This document shows, one piece after another, positions 16,891-27,400 of a stretch of DNA of 64,000 nt. A program made the translations under genes and the position numbers. The notes beneath the pieces were generated by a model. It had not been told where the DNA came from, did no database searches, and saw nothing but the letters and a program-made list of their open reading frames with translations. Each line of letters opens with the position of its first letter. Within the stretch, counting starts at the first letter, position 1. Location of the stretch: contig NZ_CP030261.1 in the NCBI RefSeq assembly GCF_003312915.1, positions 4,216,001 to 4,280,000 of the forward strand, given 5' to 3'. The stretch is from Flavobacterium fluviale. GTDB lineage: Bacteria > Bacteroidota > Bacteroidia > Flavobacteriales > Flavobacteriaceae.

Positions 16891-17781
16891 TTAAATTTTT
16901 CCGTAATACATTGCTTTCACTATTCCATCAGAAAGTCCGATTTTAGGAACGTAAATCTGGCGCGCTCCACTCCACTTCATCGCATTTAGGTAAATACGCG
17001 TTGCATGAATAATAACGTCGGCACGATCGGAGTTCAGACCTAATTCGGCAATTCTTTGCTCGTAAGACAATGAATTTAAGAACGCATATTGTGAATTAAT
17101 GTAAATGTAAGAAAGCGGTTTTTCTTGCTGCTTTCCAGACATTTTAAATAATTTATTGATGTTTCCTCCAGAACCAATCAAAGTAACTTCCTCGTATCCA
17201 GCCGTATTTGTTCTGATCCACTTTTCGATTTCGTCCCAAACCACATCATGAACCATGTTGTTCAGCAAACGAACTGTTCCTGCTTTAAAAGACCTTGAGT
17301 TTATCATTTTTCCATCAGAAAATAATGTGAACTCCGTGCTTCCGCCTCCAACATCTACAAAAAGATAGGTTTCGTCTGTTTTTAATAAATGATGTAAATC
17401 TGTAGAAGCAATAATCGCTGCTTCTTTTTTACCATCGATAATTTCGATTTTAATGTCGGCTTTTTTCTTAATCAAAGCCACAACTTCTTTTGCGTTATAA
17501 GCTTCGCGCATCGCTGAAGTTGCAAATGCCATGTAACGTTCAACTTTATGTACTTTCATCAAAAGATTAAATGCTTTCATAGCATCAACCATTCGATCTA
17601 TATTTTCGGGTGAAATTTCTCCAACTGTAAAGGCATCTTGTCCCAAACGAATTGGGACACGAACAAGGGAACTTTTGTTAAACTGCGGTTCTTTGCCATC
17701 TTGTTCTACAACGTTGGATATCAGAAGCCTCATGGCATTTGAACCGATATCTATCGCTGCAAATTTCCTAATGTTAATCAT
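16891..17781 (-). CDS. ppx: Ppx/GppA-family exopolyphosphatase
   Basis: The 296-residue product has the ASKHA phosphate-1 motif AAIDIGSNAMRLLI at the N-terminus, FVDVGGGSTEFTLF (about 140-155) as phosphate-2 and a GSGGNINKL motif (about 205). These are hallmarks of Ppx/GppA enzymes that remove terminal phosphates from polyphosphate or pppGpp. It is the short form without the C-terminal HD domain. I chose the ATG at 17781 over a TTG two codons earlier. It is the last gene of the sixA-ppk1-ppx cluster. Confidence 0.9.
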   Translation of the reverse strand: MINIRKFAAIDIGSNAMRLLISNVVEQDGKEPQFNKSSLVRVPIRLGQDAFTVGEISPENIDRMVDAMKAFNLLMKVHKVERYMAFATSAMREAYNAKEVVALIKKKADIKIEIIDGKKEAAIIASTDLHHLLKTDETYLFVDVGGGSTEFTLFSDGKMINSRSFKAGTVRLLNNMVHDVVWDEIEKWIRTNTAGYEEVTLIGSGGNINKLFKMSGKQQEKPLSYIYINSQYAFLNSLSYEQRIAELGLNSDRADVIIHATRIYLNAMKWSGARQIYVPKIGLSDGIVKAMYYGKI

Positions 17782-17815
17782 GCTCAATTTATGATTTTTG
17801 AAATTGGTTTTATTA

Positions 17816-19894
17816 TTAATTTACTTTTTGAGGAACCTCTTCTAACATTGCAATCTTATTCTGATAATATTTATAGGTCTCAAATTGTGCTCTAAATGGG
17901 GCATGATGGTTCTTAGGCTTATATTTATTATCTAATTTGTATGAATGATATCTCACTTTCACATTTCCTTTCCAGGCAATGTTGAAATTGTCAATTAGTT
18001 CTTTCTTAATTTCAAGGTCGTAAATTGGACAGGTAACCTCAACTCTTCCGTCCAGATTTCTAGTCATAAAATCGGCTGAAGAAATATAAACTTCGGTTAA
18101 ACCTGCGTTTCCAAAAATGTAAACTCTTGAATGTTCTAAGTAATTATCGACAATACTTATGGCTTCGATATTTTCGCTCATTCCAGGGATTCCGGGAATC
18201 AACGAACAGATTCCTCTTACCTGAAGCTGGATTTTTACTCCGGCGTTACTTGCTTCGTATAATTTATCGATCATTTTAAAATCAGATAAACTATTCATTT
18301 TTAATTTTATATGTGTCTTTCTACCAGCCAGCGCATGAAGAATTTCACGATCAATCAGTTTTATAAATTTAGTTCTTGTATAATGCGGCGAAACGATTAA
18401 ATGTTTGTAGCGATGTACTCGATAATTAATATCAAAAAACTCAAATATTTTTGATGTGTCTTTTAAGATTCCCTGATGACAAGTTAAAAGTGTTACGTCT
18501 GTATAAATTTTAGCAGTCGACTCGTTGAAGTTTCCTGTTGAAATAAAGCCGTAACGGCGGTTTTTACCTTCTTCTGCTCTTTCGATAACACAAATTTTAC
18601 TGTGTACTTTAAGACCTTTAATTCCAAAGATAAGTTCGATACCCTCTGTCTGCATTTGTTCTGCATACGAAATATTCGAAGCTTCATCAAAACGCGCCTG
18701 AAGCTCAATCTGCACCACAACTCTTTTACCATTTTTGGCAGCATTAATTAAAGAACTAATAATCTGTGAGTTCTTTGCCAAACGATATAAAGTAATTTTG
18801 ATGCTTGTTACTTTTGGATCTAAAGCTGCTTCACGTAAAAATTTGGTCAAATAAGAAAAAGACTGATAGGGTGCGTGTACCAAATAATCTTTTTTACTGA
18901 TTTTTTCCAGAATGCTTCCGTCTAAACTTAGTCCAGGCACGGGAAGCGGTTCATTTGGCTTATATAATAAATCAAATCTTCCCAAATTAGGGAAACTCAT
19001 ATAATCACGACGGTTATGGTATCTTCCACCCGGAATTATACTATCCGTTTCTACAATTTTCATTTTATCTAAGAAGAAACGCAGTGTATCTTCTTCGATC
19101 AAACTATCGTAAATAAAACGTACTGGTTCTCCAATTCGGCGGTCTTTTACAGATGTGGCGATTTTTTCGAGCATACTTTTACTCAAGTCACTGTCGATGT
19201 CTAATTGTGCATCACGAGTAATTTTGATCATATGGGCCGAAACGCTCTTGTAATCAAATATATTAAAGATGTTTTTTAGCTTGAAACGAATTACATCATC
19301 AATTAAAATCACATATTGTTTTTCATCATCAGAAGGAAGAACCACAAATCGATTTATGTTTTTTGGAATCTCGATTAAAGCATAACGAACCTCATCGTTT
19401 TTAAGTTCCAAACGAACTGCCAAATAACCTAATGTGTCTTTTAAAATAGGAAAAACTGCTAAATCATTCAAAATGATTGTTACCAGCTCAGGACTTAGTT
19501 TTTGCGTAAAAAAGTCTTTTAAAAAACATTCTTGTTTTGGCGTAATCTGATCTTCATTAATAATAAAAATATTTTCGGCTTCAAGCTCTGCTTCAATATT
19601 TCCTAAAATACGCAAACTTTCAGACTGCTGCTGAATTACGATTTCGGTAATATCTTTAATTAATTGCTGCGCAGAAACACCGCCTAAATACTTTTCGCCA
19701 GAAATACCAGAGAGACTTAATCTTCGAATGGCTGCATACCTAACTCTAAAGAATTCATCTAAATTGTTTGAAAAAATCCCAACAAAACGCAGTCGGTCTA
19801 AAAGTGGCACCGTGTTATCTGCTGCTTCTTGAAGCACTCTTGCATTAAACGCCAGCCAGCTTTTTTCTCTATCGATATATTTCTGTTCGTACAC
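17816..19894 (-). CDS. ppk1: polyphosphate kinase 1
   Basis: The 692-residue enzyme makes inorganic polyphosphate from ATP. The N-terminal domain (REKSWLAFNARVLQEA, LDEFFRVR) and the two phospholipase-D-like histidine motifs (LKVHSKICVIE, His at about 430; LEHSRVYIF, His at about 588) match Ppk1, where the first histidine carries the phosphate. The start is GTG at 19894; sixA ends at 19900, so the gap is 5 bases and the genes are co-transcribed. The length is normal. Polyphosphate serves as a phosphate and energy store and in stress responses. Confidence 0.95.
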   Translation of the reverse strand: MYEQKYIDREKSWLAFNARVLQEAADNTVPLLDRLRFVGIFSNNLDEFFRVRYAAIRRLSLSGISGEKYLGGVSAQQLIKDITEIVIQQQSESLRILGNIEAELEAENIFIINEDQITPKQECFLKDFFTQKLSPELVTIILNDLAVFPILKDTLGYLAVRLELKNDEVRYALIEIPKNINRFVVLPSDDEKQYVILIDDVIRFKLKNIFNIFDYKSVSAHMIKITRDAQLDIDSDLSKSMLEKIATSVKDRRIGEPVRFIYDSLIEEDTLRFFLDKMKIVETDSIIPGGRYHNRRDYMSFPNLGRFDLLYKPNEPLPVPGLSLDGSILEKISKKDYLVHAPYQSFSYLTKFLREAALDPKVTSIKITLYRLAKNSQIISSLINAAKNGKRVVVQIELQARFDEASNISYAEQMQTEGIELIFGIKGLKVHSKICVIERAEEGKNRRYGFISTGNFNESTAKIYTDVTLLTCHQGILKDTSKIFEFFDINYRVHRYKHLIVSPHYTRTKFIKLIDREILHALAGRKTHIKLKMNSLSDFKMIDKLYEASNAGVKIQLQVRGICSLIPGIPGMSENIEAISIVDNYLEHSRVYIFGNAGLTEVYISSADFMTRNLDGRVEVTCPIYDLEIKKELIDNFNIAWKGNVKVRYHSYKLDNKYKPKNHHAPFRAQFETYKYYQNKIAMLEEVPQKVN

Positions 19895-19899
19895 TGTAA

Positions 19900-20385
19900 T
19901 TATTTTAAATCTTTGGGGAAAATAGTTTTATGTGTTTTGCCTTTGTCGATCGTGTTCCAGCTTTCGGCATCAAATTGCAGCGATACAAAGCCGGATGTTG
20001 GAACATTTTCTATAAAAACATCCCCAAATTTATTAACAAAATTTGTAATAGCCTCGTTATGTCCGAAAAGAATAACGCTTTCAAAACTATTATCACACGA
20101 TTTGATAACTTTTTCGAGTTGTTTTTCATCAAAAGTATAAAGGTCATCCTTAAAAACGATGCTTTCTAGAGGATATGAAATATTTTGTGCAAAGATTAAA
20201 GCAGTTTCCGAAGCCCTTGCAGCGGTACTGCTCCACATTATGTAGGTTTTAGGAAGATAATCTGAAATATTTAATGAAACATCATGCGCATCTAAGATTC
20301 CTCTTTTCATCAAAGGACGATCGAAATCTTTTAATGGTGCTTCCCAACTTGATTTAGCATGACGTATTAAAATGAGATTTTTCAT
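19900..20385 (-). CDS. sixA: SixA-like phosphohistidine phosphatase
   Basis: The 161-residue product starts with the phosphoglycerate-mutase-type motif LIRHAKSSW, with the catalytic histidine at residue 9, and has a second conserved histidine in LFGHNEAI. It belongs to the SixA branch, which removes phosphate from phosphohistidine, in E. coli on the phosphotransferase or ArcB proteins. Here it is the first gene of an operon with ppk1 and ppx, enzymes that work through phosphohistidine (Ppk1) and polyphosphate, so a role connected to polyphosphate is plausible but unproven. Confidence 0.85.
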   Translation of the reverse strand: MKNLILIRHAKSSWEAPLKDFDRPLMKRGILDAHDVSLNISDYLPKTYIMWSSTAARASETALIFAQNISYPLESIVFKDDLYTFDEKQLEKVIKSCDNSFESVILFGHNEAITNFVNKFGDVFIENVPTSGFVSLQFDAESWNTIDKGKTHKTIFPKDLK

Positions 20386-20882
20386 AAATAATAAATTTAA
20401 AAACCTGACCTGCAGGCTTATATTTTAATTAAGTTCTAATTTACAAAAGATATTTTAAACCTTTTCTATTTTTTATTTCTGTTAACACTTAATCTAAATT
20501 TTAACAAGAATTGATAGTTCTTATATCACTAACTATAAGAATATATATAGAACTCAAAATTTTTCATTTTATGTACTTAGTCTATGAAATAAGTATTTGA
20601 TCGATATTATCAATATCTGTAAAATTTTAACTAAATATTTGATTATTAATATATTACAATATTTCAAAACAAGCTTTTTTAATGAAAAAAGCAGAAAAAT
20701 CAATCGAAAAAAACTAAAGATTCATACTTAAAAAAGTGTTTTTTGACGCTGTTTTTTTTATAAAAAGAACACTTTAACGAGTTTTTAGGTTAGTTACAGA
20801 CAAAAAAAATCAAAAATAAACCTAGCCTATAACTTTGATTCTGTTAAAATACTATTAATACTTCAAAACAAAATCCTAAGTT
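20386..20882. other. 497-base AT-rich spacer before the adhesin cluster
   Basis: I see no gene here. The spacer separates the divergent sixA and adhesin operons. It holds a terminator-like hairpin at 20673-20692 (GCTTTTTT, AATG, AAAAAAGC), to which no known gene is directed, long A/T runs, and the promoter element of the adhesin cluster at its right end. The length suggests regulation at a distance or a long leader for the sixA side. Confidence 0.5.
20830..20837 (+). promoter_or_regulatory. -7 box (TAACTTTG) of the adhesin cluster
   Basis: TAACTTTG fits TAnnTTTG and lies 45 bases before the first ATG of the cluster. The -33 region has only GGTTAG and no clear TTG. Confidence 0.5.
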
Positions 20883-21434
20883 ATGATAACTAAATCTAAT
20901 CTTGCAAAAGCGGTAAAATTTGTCAATAATTGTAAGTTTATTTTTTCCTTCAAAAAGAACATTTTTCAAAAAAATATATTTTTTGTATTGTTTTTTTTAG
21001 TCACAAATTTTTTATCTGCTCAAACTCAAAATGTAGATTCATATTTAACAAGTTTAGAAAATTCGGGACAGAGTTCTACGCTTAATCATCTCAACCATTT
21101 GCTTTATGATTTACAATCTGCTGTATATGCAAACTCGGGTGAAATAAAAATTTATGACAGCCAGCCAACTGCTTTATTTACAGATATTAATTCAATCAAT
21201 AGTCTTAACAATTCTGTTTCTTTAAAAACTGATATCGAAATAGCAACGATCAAAATTGAAAAATCTTCAGATTTTAATCAATCGATTGATCTGAATTCTT
21301 TCTCTGGTTTTGAAAAATTAAAATACATTTTCATCATTTCGGAAATTGAAACGAACCCTTCTGTTTTCAATAATCTGATTAAAAATAATACTTCAAAATA
21401 TATTCTTCTTTACAAAATTTCTATAGGCCAATAA
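20883..21434 (+). CDS. exported protein of unknown function heading the adhesin cluster
   Basis: The 183-residue product has a long N-terminal region with a hydrophobic core (IFFVLFFLVTNF) ending in LSAQ at about residue 48, so either the signal peptide is unusually long or the start lies further downstream; no good inner ATG is seen. The mature part has a repetitive Ser/Asn-rich pattern (NSINSLNNS, NQSIDLNSFSGF) but no known domain. It is 16 bases before the giant adhesin gene and should be in the same transcript. It may be a dedicated partner of the adhesin. Confidence 0.6.
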   Translation: MITKSNLAKAVKFVNNCKFIFSFKKNIFQKNIFFVLFFLVTNFLSAQTQNVDSYLTSLENSGQSSTLNHLNHLLYDLQSAVYANSGEIKIYDSQPTALFTDINSINSLNNSVSLKTDIEIATIKIEKSSDFNQSIDLNSFSGFEKLKYIFIISEIETNPSVFNNLIKNNTSKYILLYKISIGQ

Positions 21435-21450
21435 TTTAAAAGCTATTACT

Positions 21451-24400
21451 ATGAAAAAAATCTACTCTCCTTTTACTGCAGTTTTTTACATCTTATTGAT
21501 GCTGGTTATTGGTATTAATACGGGAAACTCGCAAGTTATTAAACCGTTTAAAGAAAGAACTTCATCCTATTCTCCTGCTAAAACTATTTATAAAATTAAA
21601 GGGGATTTTACCATGATAGGAAATACTAATTTGACATTGCAGAATTATGATGTGAAAAGAACCAATGGAACAAATGCAATGGTTTATATAGATAAGGACA
21701 ATGATTCTCAAACCTTTAATTCTTCTTCTGCAACTTTAGATTTATTAAATGACAGCGGTACAAAATTAACAAGCTGTTATAACATCGTTTATGCAGGTTT
21801 GTACTGGACAGGCAGAGTTTCAGACGCTGGCACGAGTCCCAATTCTTTTTCGGTTACAAAAAATGGTGTCACTAAAACTTTAGATAAGAGAAAAATTTTA
21901 TTTAAAGGACCTGGTGACAGTTCTTATGATGAATTTACCGCAACGGATATTTACTTCCCAACTAATGCTGATAATAATATGTTTACGGCTTATGCTGAAG
22001 TGACGGATTATGTGAGAGCAAATGGCGTTGGAGAATATTTTGCTGGTAATATTGCCGCAACTGAGGGATCAAACGGCGGCTCTGTGGGAAAATATGCAGG
22101 ATGGGGCTTGGTAGTTATCTACGAAAACTCTAATATGAAAAATAGGGACATTACTGTTTTTGACGGCCATGCTTATATACAAAATCAGACCAATTACACT
22201 TATGGGTTTGCTGTTTCCGGCTTTAACTCTGTTGCTTCTGGACCAGTGGGAATTAAACTGGGTATTATGGCAGGTGAAGGTGATGTAAATTATACTGAGG
22301 ATTATTTTCAGATTCAAAAATTAGATTCCAACCAGTTTTTGAGTTTAAGCAGACCTGGCAATTCTCCCACTAATTTCTTTAATTCCTCTATCAATACGGG
22401 AGGAAATGCACGAAATCCAAATTTGGTCAATAATACGGGAATTGACATCAGCATGTTTAATCTTCCAAATGAGAATAAAGATATTATTGGAAACAATCAA
22501 ACTTCTACTGGTTTTAGATATGGATCTGCTATTGATAGTTATGTGATTTTTTCAATCGTAATGGCGGTTGATGCTTATGTTCCAGAGATTGAAGGTGTTC
22601 TTACGGCTACTACAATTGTTGGAAATCCAGCAGGCTCAGGTCCGTACACTGTTTTGCCTGGTCAGGAAATGGGTTATAAAATAGAAATAAAAAATAAAGG
22701 TTCTGAAGCCATTAAGAATAGTAAGCTTGTTATTCCAATTCCCTACAATGCTTCATTTGTAGAAGGAAGTTTAGCTAAAACAGTGAATTTCAATCCCCCT
22801 CCAACTCCAAACGCGTTGACTTATGAGCCTACACTTGGGGCAAATGGCTCTATAGTCTGGGATCTTGGTACATTACCACTGCCTTCCGCACCTAATACGG
22901 TTTTAGCAGAATTAACATTCAAATTAAAATCTACGGAGAACTGCGCTTTGCTTAAAAATTCTAACTGCAGTAATATAATTCAAGTAAATGGTTTATTAAG
23001 CGGACAAGGTAAAAATTCGACTGTAACGGTTAGCGACAAACCTTTAATTTTAGGTTATACAACATCTGGAAACTGTATTGGAACATCAATCTCTGCACCG
23101 CTTGAAATGACTATTAATTCTACCAATTATACTAGTGTCAATTGCCAGACTACCTCGCCTACAATTGCTTTTACGTTCTGCAACAGTGCCTCGACAATTC
23201 CTATTACCGATGTAACAGGCTCATTTCCTCCGGGTTCAACATTTTACAATGCCTATCCAGTTGCGGCGGGAACAACTACAGAATATACTATTAACAATCC
23301 ATTCCCTGCAACAGCCGGAACATCAACTTATTACGCGATTCCTCCCGGAGCTTCTAGTGGATGTTACTTTCAATTTACGATTAACATTGAAAGTATTAGC
23401 ACAATGCCAACGGTAACAAATCCTGTAAATTATTGTGTTGGCGATGCAGCAGTTCCATTAACTGCAGCTCCAAGTAAACCGGAATATGCATTATACTATT
23501 ACCAAACTGCGACCTCAACAGGACAGCAAACATTAACTCCTTCTACTGCTGTTTCAGGACAATTTACATATTATGTCGCTGAAGGAAAAACCAATGCTTG
23601 CATAGGTCCTAAAAAAGCAATTGTAGTCAATATCAATTCAAAACCAACCCTAACTATAACCAATCCTCTTCCTATTTGTGCGCCAGCAACGTGTGTAGAT
23701 TTATCTGCTGCAAATATTACTGCTGGCAGCACATCAGGATTGACTTATACGTATTGGACTGACGCTGATGCAACAATTCCCTATACAAATTTTAACGCGG
23801 CTCTTCCTGGAACTTATTACATAAAAGGAGCAAATGCCTCTAACTGTTATGATATACAACCCGTTGTAGTTACCAAAAGTACTGTTTCCGTTACGGAGTT
23901 AACAGCTTCACATGTAGATGTAAAATGTTTTAACGAATCTACTGGATCAATTACTGTAAATAATGCTTCTGGAGGAGTGGCTCCATACACTTATTCATGG
24001 AAAAAGAATGGTTCTGTTTACGGAGGTAATTCCCAAACATTAGATAATTTAGGATTTGGAAATTATGAAGCTACAGCAACCGACGCTAATGGCTGTCAGG
24101 GAGCAGTAACAATCTTTATTGCACAGCCAAGCACAGCTTTAACTTTAGGAGTTTCTTCTAAAACAGATGTTTTATGTTTTGGAGAAAGTACTGGATCTGT
24201 AATCGCAGGAACAATTACAAATGCTGTGGGAACAGTAACGTATTCTTGGAAAAACAAGGCAGATATTGAAGTAGGAACAACTGCTTATCTATCTAATCTT
24301 CCAGCGGGAACTTACACTTTAACTGTAACAGATTCTTGTTCTTCTCAATCTAACTCAGTTACAATCGGACAACCAAGCGCTGCTTTAACTTTGGGAGTTT

Positions 24401-27400
24401 CTTCTAAAACAGATGTTTTATGTTTTGGAGAAAGTACTGGATCTGTAACCTCGGGAACAATTACAAATGCTGTGGGAACAGTAACGTATTCTTGGAAAAA
24501 CAGTGCAGATATTGAAGTAGGAACAACTGCTTCTGTATCCAATCTTCCAGCGGGAAATTATACTTTAACGGTAACAGATTCTTGTTCTTCTCAATCTAAT
24601 TCCGTTACAATCGATCAGCCAATTGCTGCTTTAACTTTAGGAGTTTCTTCTAAAACAGATGTTTTATGTTTTGGAGAAAGTACTGGATCTGTGACAGCAG
24701 GAACAATTACAAATGCTGTGGGCACAGTAACGTATTCTTGGAAAGACAGTGCAAATGTTGAAGTAGGAACAACAGCTTCTGTATCCAATCTTCCAGCGGG
24801 AAATTATACTTTAACGGTAACAGATTCTTGTTCTTCTCAATCTAATTCCGTTACAATCGATCAGCCAATTGCTGCTTTAACTTTAGGAGTTTCTTCTAAA
24901 ACAGATGTTTTATGTTTTGGAGAAAGTACTGGATCTGTAACCGCAGGAACAATTAAAAATGCTGTGGGCACAGTAACGTATTCTTGGAAAGACAGTGCAA
25001 ATGTTGAAGTAGGAACAATAGCTTCTGTATCCAATCTTCCAGCGGGAAACTATACTTTAACGGTAATAGATTCTTGTTCTTCTCAATCTAATTCCGTTAC
25101 AATCGGACAACCTCAAAATTCATTAAGTGCAGTAAAAACACAAATAAATATTACTTGTGGTGGCGGAAATAACGGTTCTGCCACTGTTAACGTTTCTGGA
25201 GGAATTGAGGGATATACTTATACATGGAGTACAATTCCTGTGCAGACAAATGCAACTGCAATTGACCTTACTGCCGGAGACTACACTGTTAGTATTACAG
25301 ATGTCAATGGATGCCAGCTTTCTGAATCATTTACTATTATAGACGGAGATTCTGTATTACCAGTTATCAATCCGTTACCGCAGGCTACTACTATAAATTG
25401 TCCAGCAACGCCTGTTTTTGAACAAGCAACCGCTTCTGATAATAATGGAACTATTTCTTCTCTTACCTTTATGGATACTATTACACCAGGAAATTGTGCT
25501 GGATCATATACAACTACAAGAACTTGGACAGCAAAAGACTCTTGTGGCAATATTTCACTTCCTGTAAGCCAAACCATAATTGTTCAGGATAATACAGCGC
25601 CAGTTTGGACAACGGCGTTAGGAACTTTAGATAAAACTATTGAATGCAGTAATACAGCAGCTTTAGCAGCGGCGCAAACTTTATTTCCAACCGCCTCTGA
25701 TTCTTGTGATGCTGATGTAACAAACATTATAAAAGTAAGCGGTCCGTTTACAGCTTCTGCAGATTGTGGAAATGCCGGAACTTATACCAATACTTGGACT
25801 GTAAGAGATGATTGCGGTAATATTTCTGATACTTTCACACAAATAATTACCATTCAAGATACAACTTCACCAGTCTTTACTGGTAATCTTCCCGCAGACA
25901 TGGAGGTGTCTTGTAATGCCGTTCCTGAACCAGCAGAAATGCAAGCTTCAGATAATTGTAATGGAAATTTACCAATAGTATTCTCAGAAGTAAAATCTAA
26001 TATTCAAAATGGATGTGCTTCTAACTACACTTTAACGCGCACATGGAAAACCAGCGACTGCAGCGGAAACACAGCATCATATACTCAAATTATTACGGTA
26101 AAAGATACAACAGCTCCAAATGGAACAGCTCCTGCAAATGTAAATAACTTAGCAAGTATAGATTTGATTCCTGTTGGAAGTCCAGCAGATATTAAGGATG
26201 CAGTTGATAATTGCAGTTCTACTGTAAATATAAGTGTATCAGACACTACTACTGAATGCGATGGAAATATTTCAATCTTAACGAGAACCTATACTTTAAC
26301 AGATTGCGCAGGAAATAGCACGCAGTTAGTTCAGACCTTCACCGTAAATTGTAAAGTTAAAAAAGTAATTATGGCAAATGATGACAATGCAGGTCCCATT
26401 GCCGGCGTAAATCATACCACCGTTAATGTTTTAAATGTATTTTCAAACGACACTCTTGAAGGTAATGCGATAAAATCAACTGATGTAATACTTACAACTG
26501 CAACACCTAATAATTATTTACAATTAAATCCTGATGGTTCCGTAGATGTATTACCCAATGCGCCAGTAGGAACATTGACTCTCGTGTATCAAATTTGCGA
26601 AACAGAACAGCCAGATAATTGTGATACTGCGACTGTTACAATTATAATTGAAGCGCCAAAAATGACTGTTACTGCAACACCTATATGTGTTAACGATGTC
26701 CCTTACATTGATTATGTAGTTACACCAATAAACTTTACGCCTGTGAGCGGTTTAACAATTGCTTGGGCAGACAGCAGTAATAATGTTATTACAACCATGA
26801 CCAATTTACCATTAAATGGTCGTGTATTGTGGCCTGGAGCAGTTGTCGACGGATCTGGAAAAGGTATTGACTGGCCGGGATGGATTTTTGAAAACAATAG
26901 ATGGATTCAAGGTGCTGATGGATTTGAAAAATTACGCCCTTCAGTTAATTTGACATTATCTTTAAATCCGAGTGAAACTATTACTATTAATTACCCGCCT
27001 GCTGATCCATATTGTACCGCAAGACCAACATTTTCAATTGTGGCTAGTGACGATAATCCAGCACCCATTACAGCGCCTGGAGCAGTTAAAAATATTATAA
27101 ATGTGCTGAATAATGACACTTTAAACAATAATACTGCAACTCTTACAGATGTCACATTAACCCTTGTAACACCAGACCCAAAAGGAATTTTAACATTAAA
27201 CTTGGACGGTTTTGTAGATGTTGCAGCTAATGCAGCTGCGGGAACTTATAGCTTAACCTATCAAATTTGCGAAAAAGCTGATTTCGGAAACTGTGATACA
27301 GCAATTGTAACAGTAACGGTTTTAAATCCTCCTACTGCTTCTCCTACTCCTGTTATTGCTAATGATGATAGTTATATTAATATAGGATGTAATACTTTCG

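Noticed and set aside
24127..25110. Regular repeats as a possible CRISPR array
   Set aside because: The period is 246 bp in a coding frame without unique spacers; these are protein repeats.
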